64,000 nt of DNA from JAQBZY01 sp038117205 (GCA_038117205.1 JAYOFL010000003.1:1-64000); one strand, 5' to 3'; shown: positions 25,408 to 35,470, counted from the stretch's first letter. The notes: generated by a model from the sequence alone, not told the origin. Program-made: numbers and translations.

Positions 25408-27126
25408 TCAGAACGTTTCCGGCAACCCACGCACCGGCGCCGGCCGCGTGTCGTGATGTTCCATCGCGTCGGACACCAGCCGGCTTTCCGTCAGCTCGCC
25501 GGCCCGCTCCAGGATCGGATAGGCGACCGACGTCAGGTGGCTGTTGATGCGCTTCAAGTCGCGGAGCACGTCGAGATGCAACGCGCTGGAATCGATCGAG
25601 TCCGGCATGCCGTTGCTGACCCGCATGAAATGGCTCTCCACGTAGTCCCGCTCGAGGTCGCGGATCGCCACCTTTTCACGCAGCAGCTTCCGCGCCAGTT
25701 CGAGATCGCCCGACATGAAGACGTTCAATGCCAGATCGAGGTTGGCGAGGATGCGCTTGTGGAAGATTTCCAGCTCCTTGAAGCCGGCTGGCGAGAAGCT
25801 CGCCTTGCGCTTGATCTTCTTCGCCGCCAGTTCCATCAGGTTCTTGTCGATGATGTCGCCGATGTGTTCGAGGTTGGTGGTGAAACCCAGGACCTCGATG
25901 CTCCGCTCGCTCTCGCGGCGGTCCATCTCTCTCTTGGTGAGACGCGTCAGGTAGAGCTTGATCGCCTCGTGCAGACGGTCGATCACGTCGTCGGATTTCT
26001 CGATCCCCTGCACGACCTTGCTGTCGTTGCTCTGGAACACCTCGAGGGTGCGCGCCAGCATCTTGCGGACCTCGTCGCCCATACGGAGCGTCTCGCGCCC
26101 TGCGCAGGCCAGCGCGACGGCCGGCGTGTCGAGCGAATTCGGATCGAGATACATGGGCCGGCCCGGATCGTCGGCTTCGCTGACGTCCGGCATGATGCGC
26201 TTGGTCAGCGCGTCGACGGCGCCGACCAGCGGCAGGAAGACCAGTGCCAGGCCGATGTTGAAGGCGGTGTGGAAGTTGGCGACCATCCTGGCCGGCGCGT
26301 CGTCGGCGAGCGAAATGTAGGGATGCACCCACGGGATCGCCGACAGGAGGACGATGACGCCGGCGCACCGCATCAGGAGATTACCGAGCGTGACGCGCCT
26401 AGCCGCCGGCGGCGCGCCGAGGGTGGCGACGAAGGCCGTGATGGCACCGCCCAGGTTCGCACCCAGCACCAGCGCGAACGCCAGTTGCAGATTGAGCACG
26501 TGGATCGAAGCCAGGGAAACCACCACCAGCACCATGGCGACGCTGGAATGCGCCGCCCAGGTGATGAGGGCGGCGACCAGCACCGCCAGCATCGGCTCGT
26601 CGGTGAGCGGACCGACGAACAGCGACATGTGCTCCGCCTGACGCAGCGGCGCCGACGCCAGCATGATCAGTTTCAGGGCCAGCAGCATCAGCCCGAGGCC
26701 GATGGCGGTACGGGCGAAGTTGCGGCGCTGGCTCGCTTCCGACGACGTGAACAGAATGACGCCGAAGGCGATCAGGAGGGGCGACAGCCAGCGGAGGTCG
26801 AGGGACAGCACCTGCACCACCAGCGTCGAGCCGATATCGGCGCCGAGCATGATGGCGAGGGCGGCGGCGCCGGCGATCATGCCCCGGCCGGCGAAGGACG
26901 ACACCATCAGGGCGGCGGCGGTCGAACTTTGGATGGCGGCGGTGACGCCAAGCCCGGTCGCCAAGGCGACCAGCCTGTTTTTCGCCGAATACGACAGCGC
27001 CCGACGCAGTTCGGCGCCGAAGGACCGGTTGATTCCGGTCCGAACCATGCGAATCCCCCAGAGAAGCAGGGCGATTCCACCGATCATGTTGATGATGGTG
27101 TCCAACGGCAGTCTCCAATCCGGCAC
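25408..27126 (-). CDS. Na/Pi-cotransporter family protein with PhoU-like domain
   Basis: The 572-residue protein has a hydrophobic N-terminal half (about 1-310) made of two inverted Na/Pi repeats. The first QSS motif is intact (TAAIQSSTAALMVSS); the second repeat reads WAAHSSVAMV, with His in place of Gln. A soluble helical PhoU-like domain (about 350-550) follows. The family (NptA/YjbB) moves inorganic phosphate with sodium, and YjbB-like members export phosphate. A perfect 16-bp palindrome 30 bases upstream of the start matches the one before phnD, pointing to shared control of phosphorus transport. Confidence 0.88.
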   Translation of the reverse strand: MPDWRLPLDTIINMIGGIALLLWGIRMVRTGINRSFGAELRRALSYSAKNRLVALATGLGVTAAIQSSTAAALMVSSFAGRGMIAGAAALAIMLGADIGSTLVVQVLSLDLRWLSPLLIAFGVILFTSSEASQRRNFARTAIGLGLMLLALKLIMLASAPLRQAEHMSLFVGPLTDEPMLAVLVAALITWAAHSSVAMVLVVVSLASIHVLNLQLAFALVLGANLGGAITAFVATLGAPPAARRVTLGNLLMRCAGVIVLLSAIPWVHPYISLADDAPARMVANFHTAFNIGLALVFLPLVGAVDALTKRIMPDVSEADDPGRPMYLDPNSLDTPAVALACAGRETLRMGDEVRKMLARTLEVFQSNDSKVVQGIEKSDDVIDRLHEAIKLYLTRLTKREMDRRESERSIEVLGFTTNLEHIGDIIDKNLMELAAKKIKRKASFSPAGFKELEIFHKRILANLDLALNVFMSGDLELARKLLREKVAIRDLERDYVESHFMRVSNGMPDSIDSSALHLDVLRDLKRINSHLTSVAYPILERAGELTESRLVSDAMEHHDTRPAPVRGLPETF

Positions 27127-27155
27127 GCGCGGAACGCCGACCGCCCCACGCGGAA

Positions 27156-27171
27156 TGTAAGATATCTTACA
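27156..27171. promoter_or_regulatory. Perfect 16-bp palindrome upstream of the Na/Pi gene
   Basis: TGTAAGATATCTTACA is a perfect palindrome located 30 bases before the start codon of the minus-strand Na/Pi gene and ~186 bases before the divergent transglutaminase gene. Half-sites and spacing equal those before phnD (TGTAA-N6-TTACA). Confidence 0.65.
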
Positions 27172-27203
27172 AAAATTGGAGGATTTCGCAAATCATTCGC
27201 GAC

Positions 27204-27220
27204 GAAAATCGGTGATTTTC
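27204..27220. repeat. Short inverted repeat in the divergent Na/Pi-transglutaminase region
   Basis: GAAAATC-GGT-GATTTTC is a perfect 7-bp inverted repeat with a three-base centre, followed by CCCC. It may be a second protein-binding site or a small hairpin; there is no further support. Confidence 0.35.
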
Positions 27221-27356
27221 CCCGCCGCCGCCGCAATGCCGCTATTCCGAAACCGGCATAGGAAGAACGATCGCGAACGTGTAGGCTACCACGAAATCGC
27301 TCTGAAATCAGACCCCGATTCGCAGTGCAGGCGCAGAAAGGTCCGTTAGTTTTCCC

Positions 27357-30300
27357 ATGAGCATACACGTCGCCCTCCACCACAAGACGAGCTACGTCTA
27401 CGACCGTCGCGCCCAGTTGAGCCCGCAGGTCGTCCGCCTCCGCCCGGCACCGCATTGCCGGACACCGGTTATCAGTTACGCGCTGAAGATTTCCCCGGAC
27501 GGATACTTCATCAACTAGCAGCAGGATCCGCACGGCAACTACCAGGCCCGCATCGTCTATCCGGAGCCGGTCCCGCATTTCACGGTAGAGGTCGACCTGG
27601 TCGCCGATCTGTCGGTGCAGAACCCGTTCGACTTCTTCCTCGAGCCGGACGCGGAGGAGTTTCCGTTCGCCTATTCGGACGATTTGCGCCGAGAACTCGA
27701 ACCCTATCTGGCGGCCGATCCCGCCGGCCCGCTTTTGACGGCGTGGATGAACGCCCTGCCGCCGCGGCAGGGCCGGACGGTCGAATATCTGGTCGAACTC
27801 AACCGCCGTCTGCACGCCGACATCGAATATCTGATCCGCATGGAGCCCGGCGTGCAGTCCTGCGAGGAGACCCTCGGAAGGCGCAAGGGCTCGTGCCGGG
27901 ATTCCGGCTGGCTGCTGGTCGAGATTCTGCGGCATCTCGGCTTCGCAGCCCGGTTCGTGTCGGGCTATCTCATCCAGCTCAAGGCCGACGTGAAATCCCT
28001 CGACGGCCCGTCTGGCGCCGAGACCGACTTCACGGACCTGCACGCCTGGACCGAGGTCTATCTGCCGGGCGCCGGCTGGATCGGGCTCGACCCGACGTCG
28101 GGCCTGCTCGCCGGCGAGGGGCACATCCCGCTCGCCGCGACGCCCCGCCCGCAAAGCGCGGCGCCGATCACCGGCGCCGTCGAGAAATGCGAAGTCACGT
28201 TCGATTTCGACATGGCGGTGACGCGCATCCACGAGACGCCGCGTGTCACGCTCCCCTACACCGAGGAACAATGGCAGGCCATCGACCGGCTCGGGCATGC
28301 CGTCGACGAGGAACTCGCCAAGGGCGACGTCCGCCTGACGCTTGGCGGCGAGCCGACGTTCGTTTCCATCGACCACGTCGACGCGGCGGAATGGAATACG
28401 GCCGCCGTCGGTGAAACCAAGCGCGCGCTCGCCGACGACCTGATCCGCCGGCTGCGCGACAAGTTCGCGCCGGACGGCCTGCTGCACTACGGCCAGGGGA
28501 AATGGTATCCGGGCGAGCAGCTGCCGCGCTGGGCGTTCGCGCTTTATTGGCGGAACGACGGCGTGCCGCTCTGGCGCGACGTCAACATGATCGCCAAGGA
28601 AGACGTGGACAACGCGCCCGGCATCGAAGCCGCGGAAACCTTCGCGCGCGGCATCGCCCGGCGGCTGGAAATCAACGAGGAGGCGGCGACGCCGGCCTTC
28701 GAGGACACCTGGCATTTCCTGGAAAAGGAGCGCCGGCTCCCGGAAAACATGGATCCGACGGACCCCAAGCTCGACGATCCGCTGGAACGTGCCCGCCTGA
28801 TCCGCGTTTTCGAGCACGGGCTCAGTCATCCGACCGGCTATGTGCTGCCGGTGCAGCGGTGGAACGCGCGGGACGGCAAGCGCCGCTGGTATAGCGAGCC
28901 GTGGTCGGTCCGCAGCAAGCACCTGGTCCTGATCCCGGGCGATTCGCCGGTCGGCTTCCGGCTGCCGCTGCCGTCGCTGCCGCACATTCCGGAGGTCGAC
29001 TATCCCTACGTCATTCCGGCCGATCCGTTCGCCGAACGCGGCGATCTGCCGGAACCCGACGCGATGCGCCAGCCTTACCTGCAAGGCCATGAGCATCCGG
29101 CGAGCGACCGGCAGACCATAACCGAACAGTCGCTCAAGGGACGGCACGTCCGCGCCGCCATGACCATCGAGCCGCGCGACGGCCGGCTCTGCGTCTTCAT
29201 GCCGCCGACCGAAACGCTCGAGGATTACCTCGATCTGATCGCCGCCATCGAGGACGCGGCCGCCGAGACGAAGCTGCCGATCCATATCGAAGGATATTCG
29301 CCGCCGCACGATCCGCGCCTGAACGTCATCAAGGTGACGCCGGACCCGGGCGTCATCGAAGTCAACATCCAGCCGGCGTCGAACTGGCGGGAAATGGTCG
29401 AGATCACGACCACCATCTACGAGGAAGCGCGGCTCAGCCGCCTCGGCACCGAGAAATTCATGCTCGACGGACGGCACACCGGTACCGGCGGCGGCAATCA
29501 TGTCGTCGTCGGCGGCAAGACGCCGACGGACAGCCCGTTCCTGCGCCGGCCCGATCTCCTCCGGGGCCTGATCACCTATTGGCAGCAGCACCCGAGCCTG
29601 AGCTATCTGTTCTCGGGGCTGTTCATCGGCCCGACCAGTCAGGCGCCGCGCATCGACGAGGCGCGGCACGACGGCCTCTACGAACTCGAGATCGCCTTCA
29701 ACGAAATCCCCGAAGCCGGCGAAGCCTGTCCGCCGTGGCTGATCGACCGGGTTCTCCGCAACATCCTGATCGACGTCAGCGGCAACACGCACCGGACGGA
29801 AATCTGCATCGACAAGCTGTATTCGCCGGACGGTCCGACCGGACGGCTCGGGCTGGTCGAATTCCGCGCCTTCGAGATGCCGCCGCACGCGCGCATGAGC
29901 CTGACGCAGCAGTTGCTGCTGCGCGGCCTGATCGCCCGGTTCTGGAAGACCCCCTATCGCGGACGCCTGACCCGCTGGGGAACCTCGCTGCACAACCGCC
30001 TCATGCTGCCGCACGCGGTGTGGGAGGATTTCGATGGCGTCATCGACGAGATGCGCGACGCCGGCTTCCCGTTTCAAGCCGAATGGTTCGCGCCGCATTT
30101 CGAATTCCGCTTCCCGCGGTACGGATGCGTCCGCTACCGCGGCATCGAGATCGAGCTGCGCCAGGCGCTGGAGCCCTGGCACGTGATGGGCGAGGAAGGC
30201 GCCGTCGGCGGTACCGTCCGGTTCGTCGATTCGTCCGTCGAGCGTCTGCAGGTCCGCGTTACCGGCGCGACCGATGGCCGTTACACGGTCGGCTGCAACG

Positions 30301-30650
30301 GCTACCAGGTGCCGCTCAGCGGCACCGGGGTGCAGGGCGAATCGATTGCCGGCGTCAGGTTCCGCGCCTGGCAGCCCGGCTCGTGCCTGCATCCGACCGT
30401 CGGCGTGCATACGCCGCTGACTTTCGACCTTTGCGATACATGGACCGGCCGCGCTGTCGCCGGCTGCACCTACCACGTCGCGCACCCCGGCGGCCGCAAT
30501 TTCGAGCACTTCCCCGTCAATTCCTACGAGGCGGAAAGCCGCCGCCTGGCGCGGTTCTTCGATACCGGCCATTCGCCGGGCAGCGTGCCGCCGCCGACGC
30601 CGGTGGAAAACGCCGAGTTTCCGATGACCCTCGACCTGCGGCGGACATGA
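27357..30650 (+). pseudogene. Long transglutaminase-like protein (DUF2126), interrupted by an in-frame TAG
   Basis: From ATG 27357 the frame reads SIHVALHHKTSYVYDRRAQL, the normal N-terminus of this family, but codon 54 (27516-27518) is TAG where relatives carry Trp (FIN-stop-QQDPHGN). The remaining frame is open to 30650; total 1098 codons, the usual ~1100. The transglutaminase triad is intact: Cys in KGSCRDSGWLL (near 178), His in DLHAWTEVYLPG, Asp in IGLDPTSG. The C-terminal DUF2126 region (about 300-1090) follows. Such proteins stand with ATP-grasp/alpha-E and short transglutaminase genes in a predicted peptide-ligating or -cleaving system. If translation restarts at a later Met the N-terminal beta domain is lost. 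Confidence 0.85.
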
Positions 30651-30739
30651 CACGTGATTCTTTCTCTGAATCGCATTGGCTCGGTGCGGGCCGCTAGCGT
30701 ATTCTGGTTGCTGTACGCGCGTGCGGTGGAGACTTGCGG

Positions 30740-33322
30740 ATGAGGGGTAATTCCCGCGCCGAACGGAACGACGAGGTCGGCGCCGACAGCCTGACCCGGG
30801 GCTACGCGCCGGCGCCCGGCATCTACGACGAGATGATGGACCCGAACGGCGCGATCCGGCCGCACTGGTCGAAGTTTCTCGGCGAACTGGGCGGCATGTC
30901 CCGATTCCAGATACAGGAATCCTGGGAAACGGCGCAGCGGCTGGTCCGCGAAAACGGCACCACCTACAACGTCTACGACGATCCGAACGACATCGTCCGG
31001 CCCTGGCGAATGGACCCGGTGCCGCTGCTGATCGGCGCCGAGGAATGGCGTTCCCTGGAACAGGGATTGATCCAGCGCGCCCGACTGTTGAACGCCATCG
31101 TCGCCGACATCTACGGGCCGCAGAAGCTGCTGACGTCGGGCAAGCTGCCGTCGTCGCTGGTGTTCGGAAATCCAAGTTTCCTGCGCCCGATGCACGGAAT
31201 CACGCCGCCCTCCAACGTGCATCTGCACTTCCTGGCGCTCGATCTGGCGCGCTCGCACGACCGCCGCTGGTGGATGTTGAGCGACCGCACGCAGGCGCCG
31301 TCCGGCGCCGGTTACGCGCTCGAGAACCGGGTCGTCATGGCGCGGACGCTGCCGAACATCTTCCGCGATTCGCAGGTGCAGCGTCTCGCCGGCTTCTTCC
31401 AGGCGCTCAGCGACAACCTCGTCCGGATGGCCCGGAAGGACAATCCGCTCGCCGTCCTGATGACGCCCGGCCCGCACAACGAAACCTATTTCGAGCACGC
31501 GTATCTGGCCCGCTATCTCGGCTTCCCGCTGGTCGAGGGCGCTGATCTCACGGTCCGCGACAACAAGGTCTACCTGAAGACGCTGCACGGCCTGAAGCAG
31601 GTCGATCTGATCTTCCGCCGCGTCGACGGGGAATTCTGCGACCCGCTGGAACTTCGGTCCGATTCGCTGCTCGGCGTCGCCGGCCTGGTGGCCGCCATCC
31701 GCGCCGGCAACGTCGTCGTCGCCAATTCGCTCGGCAGCGGCCTCGTCGAATGCGAGGCGTTGATGAGCTTCCTCCCCGGCCTGAGCCGGGAACTGTACGG
31801 CGAGGACCTGCTGATCCCGTCGCTGGCGACCTGGTGGTGCGGCCAGGAGGCGGAGCGCAATTACGTCATCGAGAACCTCGACCGGCTGGTTATCCGCCCG
31901 ACCTTCTCCAACCGCTCCATCATCGCCGACCGCATGCGCGCGATCATGCCGGGCAAGCTGACGGCGGCCGAGCGCATCCAGCTCCTGGAACGCATGCGGC
32001 ACCGCGGCTACGACTTCTTCGGGCAGGAGGAGATCGCGCTCTCGACGGCGCCATCCTGGCATCTCGAAGGCCTGCGGCCGAGCCCGATGGTGCTCCGCGT
32101 CTATCTCTGCGCCGACGGCGACAGCTACCGCGTCATGCCGGGCGGCCTGACGCGCACCGCCGACAATTCCGAGGCGCACGCCGTCACCATGCAGCAGGGC
32201 GACGCCAGCAAGGACACCTGGGTGCTCTGGGATTCGCCGGTCAGCACGTTTTCGCGTCTCGCGTCCCCGGACCAGGACGTGGTACTGCGTCGGAGCGGCA
32301 CCGATCTGCCGAGCCGCGTCGCCGACAACCTGTTCTGGCTCGGCCGCTACGCCGAGCGGACCGAAAGCACCGTCCGCCTGATGCGGAGCGTCGTGTTGCG
32401 CCTCGCCGGCGAGGCCGGGGCCGGCGACGATCCGCAGACCCTGCTCAAGCTGCTCGGCATCCTGGTCGATCTCGGCTACATGCGTCAACGCACCGCCAAG
32501 CAGGCCGCCGCGCGCGGCATTTCGGCGGTCGAACGCGAGGTCGCGATCCTGCTGTTCGACCGGGAATGCCCGAGCGGCATCCTGAGCCTGTTGAACGATC
32601 TGCGCCGCACCGCCTCGCTGGTTCGCGAGCGGCTCAGCATGGATTCATGGCGCATTCTGAACGGCCTGCACCAGCGCGCCGCCAGCCATGCGACGCTGCA
32701 CCGGCTGAACATCGACGACGCCTTGAAGCTCCTCAACTTCATGCTCGAGGAACTGGCCGCCTTCAGCGGCATGCAGATGGAGAACATGACGCGCAGCCTC
32801 GGTTGGCGCCTGCTCGACATCGGCCGCCGCGTCGAACGGACGACGCACATGGCGCGTCTCTTGAAGGAATTGGCCGTCGACGGCGATCCGGCGGCGGAAG
32901 GCGGGCTCGATCTGCTGCTCGAACTCGGCGACAGCTCCATGACCTACCGGACGCGCTATCTGTCGAGCGTACAGTTGACGCCGGTGGTCGATCTGCTGGC
33001 GACCGACGATTCCAATCCGCGCTCGATCGCGTTTCAGATCGCCCTTCTGGCGGAACACGTCGACGTGCTGCCGCACGACCGAGGACTGGCTTCCCTGTCG
33101 CGCAAACAATTCCTGATCGAGGCCATGCGCAGCGAGCTCAAGCTCGTCGACGTGCGGAGACTGTGCGCGCAGCGCAACAAGCGCGGCAAGCGGGTGCAGC
33201 TGCAGAAACTCCTCGAACGCATCGAATCCAGAACCTACGAGCTTTCCGACGCGCTGGCGCAACGGTACTTCTCGCACGCCATGGCGACGCGAAGCCGCAC
33301 CGCCAGCGAGGCCGCGCCGTGA
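30740..33322 (+). CDS. Circularly permuted ATP-grasp protein fused to alpha-E domain
   Basis: ATG 30740 has GGTGGAG about 9 bases upstream; TTG 30734 is an alternative. The 860-residue protein has a circularly permuted type 2 ATP-grasp part (about 20-490: LEQGLIQRARLLNAIVADIY, GPHNETYFEHAYLARYLGF, VVANSLGSGLVECEALMSFL) and an alpha-E helical domain (about 510-840: DNLFWLGRYAERTESTVRLM, then NMTRSLGWRLLDIGRRVERT). ATP-grasp enzymes ligate amines to carboxylates; alpha-E function is unknown. The two halves are separate genes in many bacteria. It lies between two transglutaminase genes and overlaps the next by GTGA, so the trio is one functional unit. Confidence 0.88.
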   Translation: MRGNSRAERNDEVGADSLTRGYAPAPGIYDEMMDPNGAIRPHWSKFLGELGGMSRFQIQESWETAQRLVRENGTTYNVYDDPNDIVRPWRMDPVPLLIGAEEWRSLEQGLIQRARLLNAIVADIYGPQKLLTSGKLPSSLVFGNPSFLRPMHGITPPSNVHLHFLALDLARSHDRRWWMLSDRTQAPSGAGYALENRVVMARTLPNIFRDSQVQRLAGFFQALSDNLVRMARKDNPLAVLMTPGPHNETYFEHAYLARYLGFPLVEGADLTVRDNKVYLKTLHGLKQVDLIFRRVDGEFCDPLELRSDSLLGVAGLVAAIRAGNVVVANSLGSGLVECEALMSFLPGLSRELYGEDLLIPSLATWWCGQEAERNYVIENLDRLVIRPTFSNRSIIADRMRAIMPGKLTAAERIQLLERMRHRGYDFFGQEEIALSTAPSWHLEGLRPSPMVLRVYLCADGDSYRVMPGGLTRTADNSEAHAVTMQQGDASKDTWVLWDSPVSTFSRLASPDQDVVLRRSGTDLPSRVADNLFWLGRYAERTESTVRLMRSVVLRLAGEAGAGDDPQTLLKLLGILVDLGYMRQRTAKQAAARGISAVEREVAILLFDRECPSGILSLLNDLRRTASLVRERLSMDSWRILNGLHQRAASHATLHRLNIDDALKLLNFMLEELAAFSGMQMENMTRSLGWRLLDIGRRVERTTHMARLLKELAVDGDPAAEGGLDLLLELGDSSMTYRTRYLSSVQLTPVVDLLATDDSNPRSIAFQIALLAEHVDVLPHDRGLASLSRKQFLIEAMRSELKLVDVRRLCAQRNKRGKRVQLQKLLERIESRTYELSDALAQRYFSHAMATRSRTASEAAP

Positions 33323-34194
33323 TTTACGACGTCAGCCACAAGACGACCTTCAAGTATTCACAAAGCGTTTCGATTTCGCAGCATCTTCTGCATTTGGCGC
33401 CCCGGCCATGCCCGCAACAGGTCTGTCGGCGGCAGGCGCTGATCGTCGAGCCGCCGCCGACCCTCAGCAAGGACGACGTGGATTACTTCGGCAATCCGAC
33501 CACGTATCTGACCGTCGAGGATTCGCACGACGAGTTGGTGATCATGGCGTCGTCGACCGTCGAGGTCCGGCCGATCCCGGCGCCGGCACCGGCGAGCACC
33601 GTTCCCTGGGACGACATTCCGGTTCTGTTGTCGCAGGCCATCGGCCGGGACGAATTGGACGCCTATCAGTTCGCATTCTCGTCGCCGTTCACAGGCTCAA
33701 GCAACGCCGTCACCTACGCACTCGATTCCTTCACGCCCGGCCGGCCGGTCCTGGAAGCCGCGCTCGATCTGATGAGCCGCATCTATCGGGAGTTCAAGTA
33801 CGAGGGCGGCGTCACCGACGTCTACACGCCGGTCGACCGTGTGCTGATCGAGCGGCGCGGCGTTTGTCAGGATTTCGCGCACCTGCAGATCGCCTGCATG
33901 CGCGGGCTCGGCCTGCCGGCGCGTTACGTCAGCGGCTATCTGCTGACGCATGCGCCGGAGGGAAAGGAAAAGCTCGTCGGCGCCGACGCGTCGCACGCTT
34001 GGCTCGCGGTCTGGGTACCCGGGCACGGCTGGGTCGATCTCGACCCGACCAACAACCTCATTCCCGGCGACGAGCACATCACCGTCGCTTGGGGCCGGGA
34101 CTACGGCGACGTGAGCCCGATCAACGGCCTCGTCATCGGCGGCGGCCGCCATGACATCGACGTCGCCGTCGACGTCCGACCGGTCCGCGGCTGA
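33319..34194 (+). CDS. Short transglutaminase-like cysteine protease
   Basis: GTG 33319 overlaps the preceding stop (GTGA) and begins IYDVSHKTTFKYSQSVSISQ, the usual start of this family. The 291-residue protein has an N-terminal beta domain (about 1-150) and a transglutaminase core with Cys in ERRGVCQDFAHLQ (near 182), His in DASHAWLAVWVPG (near 224) and Asp in VDLDPTNN (near 239). It completes the conserved trio. In many relatives the next gene is the proteasome-like peptidase Anbu; here a minus-strand SDR gene follows, 7 bases away, so Anbu is absent from this locus. Confidence 0.9.
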   Translation: MIYDVSHKTTFKYSQSVSISQHLLHLAPRPCPQQVCRRQALIVEPPPTLSKDDVDYFGNPTTYLTVEDSHDELVIMASSTVEVRPIPAPAPASTVPWDDIPVLLSQAIGRDELDAYQFAFSSPFTGSSNAVTYALDSFTPGRPVLEAALDLMSRIYREFKYEGGVTDVYTPVDRVLIERRGVCQDFAHLQIACMRGLGLPARYVSGYLLTHAPEGKEKLVGADASHAWLAVWVPGHGWVDLDPTNNLIPGDEHITVAWGRDYGDVSPINGLVIGGGRHDIDVAVDVRPVRG

Positions 34195-34201
34195 ACCGGC
34201 C

Positions 34202-34927
34202 TCAGTTCCCGCCCCGGCTCAGCATCGTCCCGCCGCAGACGAACAGCGTCTGCCCCGTCACGAAGCCGCTGCGCTCGTCCATGAAGAACGATACCGCGTG
34301 CGCGATGTCGGTCGTCTCGCCGATCCGCCCAACCGGGATCGAGCCGATGATTTCCTGCGTGCGCGGCATGCCGGGCGGGTTGACCCGCTCGAACAGTTCC
34401 GTGCGGATCGGCCCCGGCGCCACCGAGTTGACGGTAATGCCGTCGTGACCGAGCTCCAGCGCCCAGACGTTGCCCATGGCGCGGATGCCGGCCTTGGATC
34501 CGGAATAGGCGGTGCGGTGCGTCTTGCCGAGGCTGGCCCGGCTCGAAATGTTGACGATGCGTCCGAAACGCGCGTCCCGCATGCCGGGCGCCAGCAACTG
34601 CGCCAGAAGCATGGGGGCGCGCATGTTCACGGCCATGATGAGGTCGAAATCCTCGACCGTCGATTCCGAAAGCAGGGTCGACGACGCGACGCCGGCATTG
34701 TTGACCAGCCCAAGGATCGGCCCGTCCGCGAGCAGGGTGGCGATCACCTCGCGGATGGCGTCGACGTCGGTCAGATCGATCTCGACCCAAAGGCCCGGCG
34801 CGGCCTCGCCGTCCTTGGGCGGCGCCTTGTCGAGGTTGAGAACGGCCCAGCCGTCGGCCTGCAACCGTTCGGCGATGGCGCGGCCGATGCCCTGGCTGGC
34901 GCCGGTGACGATGACTCGCTTCGCCAT
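34202..34927 (-). CDS. SDR-family NAD(P)-dependent oxidoreductase
   Basis: The 241-residue protein is a classical short-chain dehydrogenase: TGASQGIGRAIAERL for the cofactor, NNAG, catalytic Ser in NISSRAS and the YSGSK active-site pair. The cofactor segment VLNLDK with Asp after the second strand favours NAD. It lies 1 base after the stop codon of the PcaC-like gene, so the two form an operon. Substrate is unknown; an aromatic or cyclic alcohol is possible given the partner. Confidence 0.87.
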   Translation of the reverse strand: MAKRVIVTGASQGIGRAIAERLQADGWAVLNLDKAPPKDGEAAPGLWVEIDLTDVDAIREVIATLLADGPILGLVNNAGVASSTLLSESTVEDFDLIMAVNMRAPMLLAQLLAPGMRDARFGRIVNISSRASLGKTHRTAYSGSKAGIRAMGNVWALELGHDGITVNSVAPGPIRTELFERVNPPGMPRTQEIIGSIPVGRIGETTDIAHAVSFFMDERSGFVTGQTLFVCGGTMLSRGGN

Positions 34928-34928
34928 G

Positions 34929-35327
34929 TCAGTCGTCGCTCCCGCCGGCTTCCTTGTCCGCGGTCTCGAACGCCGCCTTGACGTGGCGCATGCTGTCGAG
35001 AGCCGCCGGCAGGCCGCAATAGATGCCGGTCTGCAACACCGCCTCGACGATCTCGTCGCGGGTGCAGCCGTTGTTCAGCGCGCCCTTCAGATGCACCGCC
35101 AGTTCGTGTGGACGGTTCAAGGCCGTCAGCATGCCGATGTTGATCAGGCTGCGGGTGCGGCGGTCTAGTCCCGGCCGGGTCCAGATGGCGCCCCAGCCGT
35201 ATTCGACGACCAAATCCTGCAACGGCCTCGTCAGTTCGTCGGCGGCGGCCAGCGAACGGTCGACGTGAGCGTCGCCCAACACTTCCCGACGCGCCTTCAT
35301 GCCGGCGTCGTAGCGTTCCTTGTCCAT
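34929..35327 (-). CDS. Carboxymuconolactone decarboxylase family protein (PcaC-like)
   Basis: The 132-residue length and the core LINIGMLTALNRPHELAVHL, then LNNGCTRDEIVEAVLQTGIY and CGLPAALDSMRHV, are close to PcaC, which decarboxylates gamma-carboxymuconolactone in the beta-ketoadipate pathway. There is no CxxC peroxidase motif as in AhpD. No other protocatechuate genes are present, so the exact role remains open. It is first in a two-gene minus-strand unit with the SDR. Confidence 0.85.
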   Translation of the reverse strand: MDKERYDAGMKARREVLGDAHVDRSLAAADELTRPLQDLVVEYGWGAIWTRPGLDRRTRSLINIGMLTALNRPHELAVHLKGALNNGCTRDEIVEAVLQTGIYCGLPAALDSMRHVKAAFETADKEAGGSDD

Positions 35328-35430
35328 GCGGTTTCTCCCTCCCGTTGGCGGCGAACTGCCGCGCGGCATCTTGGCGCGCGGGCGCGCGCCGGGCAATGCC
35401 GCCAAAGAAAGATACAAAGGGGAATATGTG

Positions 35431-35464
35431 GAAAGTAAAACGCCGGCGGGTTTCCCCGCCGGCG
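35431..35464 (-). terminator. Rho-independent terminator of the secreted-protein fragment
   Basis: On the minus strand a perfect 10-bp GC stem (35441-35450 with 35455-35464, four-base loop) is followed by TTTTACTTTC. It starts 6 bases after the stop codon at 35471, so the 3' end of that gene is native. Confidence 0.75.
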
Positions 35465-35470
35465 CATCCG

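Noticed and set aside
27516..27518. Reassignment of TAG to an amino acid (for example pyrrolysine)
   Set aside because: Several genes in the window end normally with TAG, and there is no pyl gene or downstream insertion structure visible.
27084..31175. A 1363-codon open frame on the minus strand
   Set aside because: It lies antisense to the transglutaminase and ATP-grasp genes, whose protein families are clear; its sequence has no recognisable domain.
30524..32488. A 654-codon minus-strand frame opposite the ATP-grasp/alpha-E gene
   Set aside because: Shadow of the plus-strand gene; Val/Asp/Arg/His-rich with no domain pattern.
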